Shown here one piece after another: positions 49,441-62,528 of a stretch of 64,000 nt of DNA. Position 1 is the first letter of the stretch. Every line of letters begins with the position of its first letter. Position numbers and translations under genes: made by a program. A model generated the notes under the pieces. The model made no database searches, was not told where the DNA came from, and saw only the letters and a list, made by a program, of their open reading frames with translations. This stretch comes from Steromphala cineraria. Lineage: Eukaryota > Mollusca > Gastropoda > Trochida > Trochidae. The stretch is taken from the NCBI GenBank assembly GCA_916613615.1, contig OU744720.1:67031471-67095470 (forward strand), written 5' to 3'.

Positions 49441-49528
49441 AAAAAGAGCACATGATACTTTGAAATATATAAAATTGCGAAAGATTAAACAATGATCTAT
49501 CAAGTATTTGACAAAGTATGAATATCGA

Positions 49529-49805
49529 CATTCTCTCCCCACAGAGGAAGATCAAGTCATGTTGATTTAGCCTCTGTTATATTACGCCGATTTTGTAGGA
49601 TAGAATGGGAGATGCATGATTGGAGGCAATCAAAGTTAGTTTTGCAATCAGCGACGCTGTTCTTAAATCATCGTTTTGGCTACTGACTCATGGCAAAAGC
49701 ATTGTGATATGAACCACCCTTTCCATGCCAGAAGCGTTGTCATTTGACAAAGAAAATTCAAATGGATTGTGATGCGGGTTTTTTTTCCGCCAGGGGAAAC
49801 TGACG
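49529..49805. mobile_element. Right-truncated copy of the Mutator-like MITE in unit B
   Basis: Same position as 24421-24769, including the left flank gaatatcga (49520-49528). Sequence jumps from ggaacccacg to agaatattt, removing the right terminal repeat. Confidence 0.7.
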
Positions 49806-51238
49806 GAACCCACGAGAAGAATATTTCACCGTCACTTACCCTGAAGTCTTTTAAAAAAAATTGCATGATGATACAAACAGATTCAATTTGTTGTTGCTAT
49901 GTTTGAAAAGCTTCTAATATATTGTAAAATGTTCCTTGGGGATACTTGATGTCCCTCGCATTGTCTTTCGGCAACTATGCACTCATTTGAGAATACTATA
50001 TTGCACCATTTACTTATGTTAATGGACTTGGAAGGAGCATTTTCATCAATATATATGTCTTTGCCATTCCGGTTACGTAACTAGTGCATGATTGTATGGG
50101 AATAATAAAAACATAATGTTTATCAATGTATGAAACTTTTCATTTTGTTAACATTGTATTGCAAAAATATACAAATCTGAAATAATTTATTTTGACCTAA
50201 CAATATACAGAGCAATGCCATAATTGTCTTCATCATGCCATATACATGTATGTACCTTGTATATTTAGTTTACATATGAACTATAAACATATGTTACATA
50301 TGTTACACGTTTACATTTTCAAAATTTCAAATAATTGATTCTAGGAAATTGTGAACAATGTAACCAACTCTTATTGAGCAGCTATATGGTTAAAAAAAAA
50401 TTGGATGTATTGTGTGGTAAACATGGTTATTTATGTTGCCAATCTAGCATGTGTAACGTTTACGCAGGGAAAAGCTACATGTACATCGCTTGGCTATGGT
50501 AGAATATGCGCCGGAAGAATCCATATATAGCCCAACCACAAATGAATCTACATAAATCAAGACTAGCGACAAGGCACATTAGTTAAATGGCAGAAATGCA
50601 TATTAGTTCCATGGCAGTTATTACACATCAATCATTTAAATGACTCTCAATTAAGCAAAAATGAACCACATCATTAATATAAGCATGTAATCGTAATTGC
50701 CTTAATCAACACTTTCAGGAAAAAGGAACTTGAATCGGATGGTTGGGCCAAAGAAGAAAAATCGAAACAGGAAATAGATCGTCAAAGATGGCTGGCTATA
50801 TACGGCGCTCAGAAACTCCGTAAATGACCATTATTTTAGAAGAATCACGTCCCCTCGTGTCCTTATTTTGTCGACTAGAATGGTACCACACATTTTTTGT
50901 GCTGGGCTATTCATGTCACTTCTATGATGTAATCAACTTAAATGTAGATTTTAAGTAAGAAATAAAAGGAATTACCAGTCCAAGAACATAAACAGCATTG
51001 CCACACACTAACCTATCCAAACTAATCATTCAGCTGGTCTTGCTACGTACTATTACCAACACGAAGGAGCGATAAAGGGCCGACTGATAAAAAGCAATTA
51101 CTTTCGCCCTGATGAGCTGAAGGCAAAAGATTCCGACCTGACTTCAGTTCTTAAATTCAGCAGTGGAGACGTTTTCTTCATAAAAGCCCCTGAAACGAGG
51201 CGTTGTTACGAATTTCCACAGGATATCAAACAAACATA

Positions 51239-52780
51239 AAATAGACATTTCGCAAAGGTCAATATAAGGCATTTCAAGGTAGAAAATACGTCTTTTTTTC
51301 AAAGTGAACAGATTCTATGTTTATCAACAACTTTCTGTAACCAAATTCGAACAGGAAGTAGAAAACTTTTTCAAACTCTTAAAAGATCTAAACTTAACCA
51401 GTATAGTGAACGAACAGCAATCTTGATAAAAACGTTTTAAAGGTAATAATGAAGACGCGCCTAATTCTTCACACTAAACCTGATGAAGGAGTTTGTCCAA
51501 AACATAGTGATTTTCACAATAATAACATTCCTATCCAGAAGGTCTTGTTGTTTTAACATACAGTTTCTAAATGGTATGAATACATTGATGGTATGGAAGT
51601 TGACCTACATAATTTTTTCTTCATGTCACATAAGCCATACTGATACTATAATATAGATATGTGATCTTATCATTTTGTCAACTGGATACGTGTATGCTCA
51701 CTGATCATTTCACAAAACTGATATTTATTGTAATAACACCTGAAAAGGGTACTAATCTATGTTTTTTTTATCATATTTCAATATACATATTTCTGAAATA
51801 AGGACTTGATTGAATAATTGTACAATTAATCATTGATTCCAGGAAATGTGCCACTTGCTTATTACATTCATCCTTATGGAACCTGGTGCTATATAAAGAT
51901 ATATTTTATATGAAAACATGATATATCAATGTATGACATAAACAGTGGGTGTTCAGCGAGTTAATCACACGTGTACTATTCTAATTTGTTTATAGCTTGA
52001 ACATGTGTTAATGTTATAAAAAACGTTATTCTATTTTACAATATATGGATACCTCTGTTTGCCCAGTATATGATATTTGCACAAAGGTTTACCTACTGAC
52101 ACCAATAGCTCTACAGTTAGTTTTCCACACGCAGTTATGGAAGGTCAATAAAGAAAAGAAATAATTAGGATCGTACGTGAGCTGTATAGTTTTCATATTT
52201 GCCTGACACCACACATGTCATGTTCATAATCGATTTTCATGTAGAGAATGATTGACATAGCTCTGCTGCACACATATGTCAGTACTTACTGGATGGAGGT
52301 CTACATGCATGTACAGGTTGTTACACACAGTATAGCTTATGTTGACTGTAGATGGCAACGCTCTAGATTGTGCTGCATGTAAGCCCTGCCCACGTTAATA
52401 TTCTATGGTAAAACTCTGATCACTCGAACCACTTGAAGTCATTACACTCTTCATAATCACACTGTAGATTTCCATGGATTACGCTGCCAAGGCGTATGTG
52501 CATGTATGAGTGATGTAACAAAAGCGTAATGAAATGTGTTTTCATTTCAGTCGACATCGTTTACGGAAACTATGGCCAGAGTGCAATACTGATACAATTT
52601 ATTTCAGTTCCGAGATGCCTCAAACAATTTCGGCGCAATTACTACTTTTGCTGAAAAACTTTGTAGAATTGTCGTAGGTATTGTTAACCGTTTCACCAAA
52701 ACTTGCAATAGGTGACAATTCCGACAGGGTAATTCGTGCACCAAAATGAGGTCTTGGACATGATTATAGTAATAGATAAT
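51239..52780 (+). repeat. Module M, copy 4 (M4, unit B equivalent of M2)
   Basis: Closely matches 26215-27765, with the same tttcatttcag acceptor-like site (ending 52550) and a decayed frame to 52721. Confidence 0.75.
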
Positions 52781-52792
52781 AATCCTTGCATC

Positions 52793-53490
52793 GATATTGA
52801 TTGATATCCACCAGGTGCAAAGCAACTCATCTTAAGCAGTCCAACACACAAGATTTCTTTAGCTGTTACAGATAATTATGAGGGAAAGGGCCCATAATGT
52901 ACAACATCAATGTCTGGATCAATGTGAAGAACACGGCTTGTAATCAAATCAGACTTGTTCATGTTAATAATAGATCAGAAAGAAAAAGGAAAGGAGTGCT
53001 GTGTCTACTCTCTCGGGTACATTTATGATCCCCTTCATCGAGACTGTTGTGAGTAATGCAAGCACTAATCCAGATACTCTTAACAATGTGAACTTCAAGG
53101 GCTGTTTTATTCCTGTGGAGAACTGCATTAATGTTTAGATGGATTTCGTCTTTGATAAGATCAGACACTATTATTGAATTGTGCACACATTGTGTATGTC
53201 CGATTAGGCTGAGAGTGCTTAGGTGCTGCTGTTATACCTAATGAAGCTGAAATAATACCTCAAATGTTTCTTAACTGCTGATTGTTCTTGTGAACACTTG
53301 TCTATGTTGGTTAGATCTGAATAAGGAATCGCATTTTCTAGAAATAAAACATACAGTCAATAATTCTGTTACTGTAACACTGTCTGATAACACATATATC
53401 CTATTATATTTTCTAAATACTCATTTTACTCAGAAGTTTCTGTATTGCTTTCGTTTCTGGTAGCTATTGATAATTTCACAACAAGACATA
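52793..53490 (+). repeat. Module N, copy 2 in unit B
   Basis: Counterpart of 27778-28475. The protein-like frame is interrupted by TAG within CINV*MDFVF. Confidence 0.65.
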
Positions 53491-53649
53491 ATCCTGCGGT
53501 CCAAGTCCCCTCTCATCTCAATCATTGAATTCATAACTGTACATGCATATAGCAATTACTTATTAAACCCTTGTGCACTGTTTCAGAAAGATTAAATGAA
53601 TTCTTCTTATGTTTCTGTAAAGATCAAATTGTCGATAGTATTAGAACTC

Positions 53650-54330
53650 TGAAACTAAAATAATCTACGATGAGTTATATCTATAGATGGAAAGTTACAG
53701 TTAAAAGATCTACAAATACATGACATTTCAGTGGTGAAAACATTGAACTTATGCAACGATGTGTTGCCTGACTCTCTGGACTCTGAAAGCAAAAATTTGT
53801 CATTCAAAATTTATTTTCAAAATTTAACAATGATAAACATAATTTCCATTTATGTCAATTTCCTTTATATCTAATACAAGTATTCATCCCCATTTGCCTT
53901 GTCTTGTCATAAAGTGAGAGAATGTTCAGAAGGCATCACCATAACAAACAAAGTCACATCACTTTACAACCACATGAACATGTACATATCTATTGATATA
54001 GGCTTTAATGCAGCAATCAAGTTCCTTTACATATGTCTACTGCAACACATCTTCATCCGCATATGGAGCCATAGGAAACATGACCTGCTGGAATCATTTG
54101 CATAGCCTTATGTTGATTTGATCAATGGTATCTGTTTACAGACTAATCTCAATGTTCAGTTACACTTTCAGATTACAAGTCACCTAAAGGAAAACACTAG
54201 AAGAGGTTCTGGTCCACAGCTGCATGGGCTCTTTCTTTATTAAACTTTCTGAAATGTCTTAAAAGTATACTGGAATTTATTTGCAGATTGAAGGCCAAGC
54301 GTACACAGGATGGTAGTGAATGTTTGTTAA
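53650..54330 (+). repeat. Module P, copy 2 in unit B
   Basis: Counterpart of 28640-29250. The frame 53899-54105 keeps SLYNHMNMYISIDIGFNAAI and its stop. Confidence 0.6.
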
Positions 54331-54848
54331 TGGCAGTATAATTGATAAATGCACTATTTGATACGTCTAGACTTTGGTGATTAATTCATTCGACAATGAT
54401 TGATTGTGAGGTCATGTTAATGTACCTGTCCCCTTCAATGCAGTGCCCTAGGAGTTTATGAGGGGCGTGTCTTAAATTTAGCCTACTTTTTATTACTATC
54501 AGCAACTTATAATCTATCCTCTGACCTGAAAGTCATTTGATCTTACTGAAGACATAGTTAGTTGGTGAATTGTACATATAAATGTTCTTGGTGCCAAGTC
54601 TATGCCCAGTTACAAGGGTTGGTTGTACATGTGAAGTATCTTTTGAACTTTCAAGACTACACGTTTATTTAAATATTTCACTGGCTGGCATCACAATAAC
54701 TGCGAACACAGTATCAAAGATTACAAAACATGAAAAAAATTAGTTCATTGATATACATTTGTCTGTCATTACATAATCACAAGATAGAAAAAGTGAACAG
54801 GCGTTATAACGTAACCACAGCCACACAAACTGGGTAATGCTAGAAGAC
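54331..54848. other. Segment kept in B and missing from A at 29310
   Basis: Parts of it (aatgattgattgtgaggtca, gaggggcgtg) align with B 59083-59230 in the third cassette. It is therefore likely ancestral and lost from A. Confidence 0.55.
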
Positions 54849-54849
54849 A

Positions 54850-56490
54850 TGCTGTCTGTGATAATTGGCCTGGCCTACTATGAACATTAAAATGTATTTA
54901 CATTATAAGTCCCAATTGTTCCCAACGAAGGGCTGAGTTCGCCTCTGTTCGTTAGCATACTACTTGGCATACTACTTGAGACGTCATCTAGCATGCAAAT
55001 ATCAAGCCCACGTTAGATGCCTTAACGCATCGTATGACCTAGCACAATAGGCAGTAATGTTATCACTCATTGATGATTGGTTGTCAGTTTTATCATTTTT
55101 TTTTTACATGAACTTGATTTCAGAAAGGCTATCACAATTATGAAAGTTTGATGAATAAATAAACATAATTTAACTGCTTTTCAACATTATGCAATTCTGC
55201 GATAGAATTAGTATTCTGACTTGAGTCAAACCACATTGCCAGGTTTTACACTGATTTTGAATGGAAATTGATCCTATCAAAATGTGCAGAATTACTGACG
55301 TACAGTTCTTCTTTCCAGAAACATTTCATCAGACTGGAATAATTCAACACAGCCTCTACCAAAGACTACAAAGTGTCTGTCGGAATATTTTGTGTATGTA
55401 TTTCTTTTAGGACCAGTTCAAGCAGTTCTGACATTCATGTGCCAAACATAAAGTGATTTCAAGTTATATTCTTCTTCAATAAATTCCGTTCAAAAACTAT
55501 TGTAAAAATTGGATCCTCTTTGTCAGTTTATGTCTATGTGAAATCATTACAAACAGTGTAAATGGGGTTTCGAACAAGAAAGTTTACAAGAAAGTGCACA
55601 TGCTATTTGAGATGTGATGTAGAAAAACTAGCGAATGTTTCAATGACGAGATCCAACCTTCCATTCAACATACGAGTAAACAGTAATTACTCACTAACAA
55701 TTTTCATAAGTTCAAGGTCTAAATGTTCTAGATGTGTGCATTTAATTAGATTAATCACAGTCTATGGCAACTTCAGAAACAAATACGCCTCAAATAAACC
55801 ATTGCATACCAAGATATCTGTATCACTTACTATCAAAAATGTGTCTTTTCATACACATAGAAGAAATAAAACATGGCCATAGCTAAATATATCTATTTTA
55901 TGATGAGCAATCGTTCTTTTATTGCTAACATTACATTATGTTTCCATAGTTTCCGTTGGCAATATCAATACACAGATATTATACAGATATCTGAAAAAGA
56001 ACATGGCTCTTTATACGATTCATTATTACCCAACAATAAAGACAAGGGAATACAATGGCAGTTTAGCCTATTATATGCTGCAAGTTATTGAGCTCTCCTA
56101 TCCAACTGTTTGGCATTTCTACGTTGCAGTTTGATTATTATCATCAATCACGTGGAGGCACTGCTTCGTTTAGTAGACTAGATCGGGGATATAATGCAGT
56201 GTACATATCAGGTACTAGTGTCAATGGAAATCTGGACCGAAAGTGCAATACTTGTGTACTGGAATTGCTACGCTGATTTCAGTTATTACATATGCTGCAT
56301 ATCTTTACATTGAAATTGATTCTTGAAATAGGTAGCATTTTAGACGAATGCATTAAATCATACTGGACAAGAGATGACTGTGTGACTAGATGCTATTTAT
56401 GTTCTGGTTCTTGCTTTTATCTCCCCTCCTTCTGTATATTTGCTTCTGAAGGCACTGGGGTCTTGATGACATAAGAAATTGTAATTTTTA
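54850..56490 (+). repeat. Module O, copy 2 in unit B
   Basis: Counterpart of 29310-30960. The frame from 55562 is longer than in A (106 against 62 codons) and differs by an in-phase 6-base deletion. The frame at 56292-56474 contains RDDCVTRCYLCSGSCFYLPS. Confidence 0.65.
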
Positions 56491-58529
56491 CTTCAGGTCT
56501 TATACTCTGGAGCACGGAAGTTGCCTTAAAAGAATGTATTATACGAGATGTTGTGAAGCCAGCATAAAAGACAAACTGTTCACAGCTGAATAACTGAGAT
56601 ATTGAAGGTAGAAAATACCCCATCTGCATGAGATACATTTCCAAACTTCCTTCCATAAGGTCTGAATGCAGCCGTCGGCCACGCATGTTGAGTGAGAGAG
56701 GAAATCCCAACTTGACTGATTTCTAACTCTGATAGTGTTAATCTATCTAAAATTTCATTCCTCAAAGCACAGTCGATCATACATGTAGATGTAGTATTTC
56801 AAAGGAATTATAATGTACAAGGATGATTATAGACATAAATTATTGAGAGAAAATGATATTCAACCTCAATATAAACATCTGTACATATAAAGTATAACTT
56901 GATTTGACATGATATATTGACCTAGTTTCAGTGTCGACAACATTTACAACTGAAGTAAAGTATTAAAGAGCAGAACATATGTTTGAAAGATATTGGTACA
57001 GCATTTAAGCACGAAATCAAAAAAGTATGAGTGTGAATAAAACCTGAAGCTTCAGTAAATAGCTCATACCAGCCTTGTACAAACATACACGATATGTGTC
57101 CCAGCCATTAATTCAGAAAGAAAAAAATCAAAATGAGAAAGTTGTTGATAGGTTGCGATGTTGTCAATCACATAACGTTGCAGTGTTTATAGATCCTTGA
57201 CCAATATACTTTCCGAATCACTCAATTCCAACAATAAAGAATTCAATGTACATATATCAAAGCCAAAATATAAAACACAATCACAATAGGAGTTGTTGTC
57301 AAATAGCAATCATAGGCCTTTATGACTCACTATGATTCAAAATGAGGTAATATAGACTGTTTTACAGTGATAGCTTGATTGTTCCTTTAAAGCACAGAAT
57401 GTATGCGTCCAGTTCATATTTACCTCACTTCCTGAAGCAAGCTGAAACAAATAGAACAGACTTTATATCTCGCACTGAGGATATTTGCCAAACGTATGTT
57501 AGAGTATGGATTCATGTAGCATCGACCACACCATGTCGTCAACTTTACTCTTTTGCACATCTATTGTTTGATGTGAGGGAATTTTTAACATCTGCATTAC
57601 CTTAAGATTTTGTTTACTCTGAGCCAACACTGAGTAGCATCCTAAACAAAACCAAACAGCTAATCAGATAACAACAGTTAAATATAGACTCGAACCTAGT
57701 TAATCCAGACGTTTTTGTTACACATGAAAATCGTCCAGACAAACGATATCTTGTCTGGTTTGTATAAGGTTTTACATGATATAATTTTCCCACCATCAAT
57801 ATCAACGAATTAATAAAAAAAATCAATTATGTTTATAAAAGATTATATGATAAACTATCACATGAACAAGCACTTATATAAAGTCTGCTATCACAGTTTC
57901 AGTTTCACATAGCTTTGTTTTAAATCTAGAAGTTTCCTCTGAATGATATCATAACTCATTAGTTGTGTGTAGTTTAGATGTTTTCCAATCTGACAAGATA
58001 TGTGTTTCCATCTCAAACCCCAAATAACAAGTTTCATTTGAGGTGACACAGTTGATTGTACTACTTGATCAATGAAGCTACACACGACCGCTGGGGGATA
58101 AACAATTAACATAAAGAGTCCCTTTTAAGTTTTTAGCTCACTAGGGATTGATACTTGATGTGTTAAAATCATTGCAAAAAAAGGTAATATAGTCTTTTTG
58201 TAGGATGAGAAAATTCAAATAAGTAAAGAACCCTAGCAATACATGAAGTTCATTTCATAACCCGTTAAATCTAGGTTTATTTCTTGAAATACAAGATTTT
58301 TACATAGTGCTACTCCAAAAACAATGACAAAAAACTCTTGAATTGCTTATTTGTCTGAAATATTTCTTTTTCCGAATTTATAATCGTATCCGATTTTTCC
58401 ATCTGCCACAAACCAAGAGAATTTTTAAAAAGACAGCTTCATAACTGCAAAATTATTACTCCAACTGCTTATACTTACTTGTTTACTACTTATGCATGTA
58501 CATAATTAATGCTTGAGACGTTAATGCAG
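56491..58529. other. Unit B sequence between O2 and the third cassette
   Basis: Mirrors A 30961-32985. No gene recognised beyond the unsupported frame at 57375-57605. Confidence 0.4.
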
Positions 58530-58800
58530 CAATCAAGTTCCATAACATTACGTCTACTGTACATCTTTATGGACATAAGAAGTCAACAGTACATTGATCC
58601 TCTGTGAGCATTTGTATAGCCTTGAGTTGACTTAATCAATGGTAACTGCTAACAAGCTTAAAGCAATGTTCAGTCAAGATTTCGGATTGCAAGTCACATT
58701 ATGGGCAAGACAGAAAGAGCTTTGGGTCCACACAGTTCCAATTTGCTCTTCCTATAATAAATATGTCAATTTTCAAAAATGTCTTGAAAGATTACTTGAA
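58530..58800 (+). repeat. Module P, copy 3 (unit B only)
   Basis: Aligns loosely with 53990-54300 (gcagcaatcaagttcc, tgtctactg/cgtctactg, catttg.atagcctt, ttgatcaatggta/taatcaatggtaa). It is absent from A because of the relative deletion at 33007. Confidence 0.55.
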
Positions 58801-58806
58801 CTTTAA

Positions 58807-59046
58807 AGGGACAGTAGCAAGTTTTTTAGGGGGAATAAAATATGATGTCAGGAAAATGAAAATAAATTGAAAAATTGTCCGTCAATGCACTTTATTTAAA
58901 TCTTAATAATTTGCTTTCTGACTGTGGATAATTGGTTTGTATAATGAGATATTTTGCAATATCCAAATAATAAAATAAGAATAGACCTACAATTATCAGT
59001 AGATGATTTTATATATGAAATTGTTCATAAACGTACTACTGCCCAT
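58807..59046. mobile_element. 240-base MITE flanked by TTAA
   Basis: TTAA stands at 58803-58806 and 59047-59050. The ends read AGGGACAGTAGCAAGTTT and, on the other strand, ATGGGCAGTAGTACGTTT, matching at 14 of 18. TTAA duplication suggests mobilisation by a piggyBac-type or similar TTAA-specific transposase, but the terminal repeats differ from those of the 9.2 kb element. Confidence 0.75.
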
Positions 59047-59439
59047 TTAAAGAAGACCAAGGATACACAGTGGTAGTGAAAGTGTTGAATGGCAAAACAA
59101 AATGAAAATACATTATTTCAGATGATTTATTAATTGGACAATGATTAATGTTAGGAGATGTAAATATACCCAACACTTTCAAGTACCCAAGACTTTAACA
59201 AGGCGGGAGGGGGTTTGTGGCGTTCTTTAGTAACTGTTAGAAGTTAGATGCTCTCAATTTAAGCAGCTACAGGTGGCCACGATACAGGTTCATCTAATGA
59301 GAAAACTATATAAAGCTGTCAAAACGTCATGTTTTTAATTTCACTGACTGACATCACATTAACTGTAAGGAGGTATACAATATTAAATTGATGAAAATAT
59401 TTAGATCAGTGCTATATGTATTATCACGAGATAGACAAA

Positions 59440-60960
59440 AGTGAAGAGCATAATTTCTGACACCATGGCTTCTCAGGCTTTTGGAAGATGACATCTGCTG
59501 CCATAATTACCCCGAGCTTCTATCAGCAATAGAAATGTATTTACATAATTAGCCCCAATTGATCCTAACATAAGGCTGAGTTCGCTTCTGTCCGTTAGTA
59601 TAGCACTTGAGAGGTTATCTTTAATGCAAATACCAAGCCTACATTACAGGGCTGAGCGCACTCTATTAAGTTGCACAATGGCCTGCAATGTTATCACTCA
59701 TGGATGATTGGTTGTCATTATCATCGTTTTTATCATTAAATTTTACTTTCATAAAGGCAATTGCAATTATGCATATGTAACCTGTATGTAATCATTGGTT
59801 TGCAGATTGCGTTTATTATTTCACAATTCTGCGATTGAAGTATTATCAATATCCTGACTTAAGTCAAACAACGTTCCCTGTTTTAATATTTATTTTATTT
59901 GAAATTGATAATTTTGCCAAAGTGTGCAAAATTACTAACATACACTCTTTCTTTCCAAAGGATTGAATGCTACTAGAATATTTCAACACAGACTGCTTCA
60001 AAGACTATCTGAGGCAAAAAGCATTCCCTATGAATATATTGCTTTTGCATTTCTCTAAGATCAGCTTCATGAGCATATCTGACAATTCATTTTCCTTTTT
60101 ATTGATGTAACAGCATGTGATAGCATTCCATAAGGATAAGTTTCTGTATACATACATGTATCTGATTTCTAGAGGCAAACCATAAAGTGTTAAAGTAATA
60201 TACTACTTCAATAAATTCCGTACAAAAGAAATTGCACACCTGGATAGGACTTGATGTAAGAAATGGATCCTGTTAGACTGTTTATGTCTATGTGTAACCA
60301 TTACAAACACAGTGCAGCTGTAAAGGGTAGTCGAACACGACCATTTGCACTATATGATGAACTATCAAGTGATATTTGTATCAGGATTTGAGACTTGCTT
60401 CAGAAACACTCGTATATATTTCACCGACAGGATCTGACCTGCGAGTAATATACTTCCTTCATTCATCACTCAAGTGACTAGATTTTATTGATGTGTATCA
60501 CTAATTTTATTAGACTAAAACTTGTTTATGTAAATTTAAGAAAACCCGTTTCAAATGAACCAGATACTGTTTCATTGTATCACTAACTATCAATAAAAAC
60601 AATCATACGAGAAAAATAACACACATTCATATATAAACCATGAAATCTTTTCTTGCGATGATCAGATGTTCTTTAGGTGATCTCATTATTTTAATTTTCC
60701 TAAATTTCCGTTGGTTATATCAATCTACAGATATCAAACAATTTTCAGAAAAGGAAACAATACTACCCAAGAATACATGCAAGGGATGACCATTGCAGTT
60801 TTGCCAAGTGTATGCTTCAAGTTTATTGAGCTCCTTTTCCCATTTCATTGAATTTCAAGGTCCCAGTTGAATTATTATGTTTAAATTTGTGCTTCTTAAA
60901 CTATATCAAAATGGTTATATAAGGCAATTTGCCCGACAGGAACTATTATTGATGGACATA
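59440..60960 (+). repeat. Module O, copy 3 in unit B
   Basis: Counterpart of 33007-34310 with a complete left side. One phase reads LEIDNFAKVCKITNIHSFFP and another LLEYFNTDCFKDYLRQKAFP, around a stop. It ends where A and B diverge near 60960. Confidence 0.65.
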
Positions 60961-61189
60961 TGCTTTCCTTGATAAACTTGATTCATTGTGAAAAATCAAA
61001 ACATGTCAGATTCTACATACTATATCTGACCAAGGACTCAGCGTTCACTGCGAGACGTGGAGATTGTCACAATTAAAATATGTTATCATGAAAATCTAAC
61101 ATATAATTTCTAAATTGCCTTCAAAGACTTGAGTCGATGAGGCAGTTTAACATGTTAACCGTGAAAACCTCATTGACACCAATTGATAG

Positions 61190-62528
61190 GATAAGGTCGG
61201 CATGGAGTCTACATAATAGGTCTCTAAATGTTGAAGGCTCATAAGTAATAATGATACTGTTATATACATTTGTGACTTGATCATAATTAAAACGCAATAG
61301 CAGTGCCTTTTTTCAGGATCATCTTTGTTCACTGTTTATATCACAAACAAATTATCATTTCAATTATACATGTTACTGCTATAGTGGGTTGTGATTATAT
61401 GTCCATTTACATATACATGTACATGAAATAGTAACTGGATTGTTTAAGTAATACGTAACTTGTATATAACATTCAGATTATCACTTTATGGAATCGGGGA
61501 ATATATGTATATATCGTTTATATGAATACTTGAACGGTAAAATCAAAGACATAAACAGCAAAAATGAGATCATAATTTTAGTTATTGGTGATCCATGGCT
61601 TTTCTATACTATGTTGGACGAAAAAAGATAGGGATAATGTTTGTTCATATGTTAATCCCGTGTTGAAGACTTGAAAACCTTTATATCATTTTTAGATATT
61701 GATATATAGCGTTATTTGTATCCATAACATCATAAATGTACACCGATTAACAAACTGACCCTGACAACTGACATAGCTCGGCTACACACATATGCCAGTA
61801 CTTACTGGATGCACACAGAAATAACTCATGTTTACTGGAGATGACAACGCTCTAGATAGTTCTGAAAGTCTTGTAGAGAAGCTGCATGTAAGTCCTGCCC
61901 ACGTAATTACTCAATGTTGAAACATTAATCACTGGCACCCCTTGAAGTCATTACACTCTTTGTAATCACTTAATAGAAAATCGCAACTTTTACTACAAGA
62001 TTATAACGTGCGACTGATATTGAAAACCTCTTTTGTCTGTGCATTCTTGACATCATAAGTTACACTCTGAGGATATATTTCAACAAAACGTTACATTTAG
62101 TCATAAAAAGCAGACTGTAGTTCCATGTTCCACACTGACAAGACGCATGTGTGTGTATGAGTGATGTATCAAAAGTGGAATGAACTGTGGGGTGGAGTGC
62201 CGACATCAATTACCGAGAATATTGCCAAAGACTATGCAAGCTATAAAAAATGTCTTCGTTTCCATACACCTAAACCCACTCTTAAGAGCTCAGTGGCTAC
62301 GTTTGCCAAAAAGCTTTACAGATTTGTCAGAGGTATAGTCCAGCATTTCACCGATAATTGCAATAGGTGACGATTCAGACAGGGTAATTTGTGCACCAAA
62401 ATGAGGTCTTGACATGATGATAGGTTACTTCTAAAGAATTCACATGTTGCTAACAGAAAGCAACACGCACTGGTCTCGTGTCCTACATTATAAGTACACT
62501 TGGCGGCAAATTCTGGTAAAGATTAATT
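61190..62528 (+). repeat. Module M, copy 5 (M5), at the right edge of unit B
   Basis: Counterpart of M3. Homology stops at 62528, the end of the duplicated region. It contains MFTGDDNALDSSESLVEKLH (about 61829-61888) followed by GTAAGT. Confidence 0.75.
62187..62366 (+). pseudogene. Best-preserved exon-like frame of module M; unrecognised protein
   Basis: Open for about 60 codons: VPTSITENIAKDYASYKKC, then TPKPTLKSSVATFAKKLYRF and GIVQHFTDNCNR, followed by GTGACG, a possible splice donor at 62367. The same phase is recognisable in M1 (to 12215), M2 (27536-27696), M3 (to 36417) and M4 (52551-52721), with stops or changes in some. The start is unclear: M2 and M4 have a good acceptor that M3 and M5 lack. 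I infer an internal exon of a duplicated gene now decaying. No family recognised. Confidence 0.3.

Larger units (their letters stand above)
39158..62528 (+). repeat. Unit B of the roughly 23.5 kb direct segmental duplication
   Basis: Second copy of 12945-36580, same orientation. Homology ends at gattaatt (62521-62528). B lacks the 1.85 kb element, the SINE-like insert and the foldback of A. It contains inserts or retained segments of its own at 39356-40400, 42478-42655, 47197-47570, 54331-54848 and 58551-59890. Stretches not itemised below (40401-42394, 42660-44054, 45170-47196, 49806-51238) simply mirror A and show no recognised gene. Confidence 0.9.

Noticed and set aside
10857..62528. Module M copies acting as long terminal repeats of a giant retroelement
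   Set aside because: No primer-binding site, polypurine tract, reverse transcriptase or gag-like frame; the copies are strongly diverged and internally decayed.
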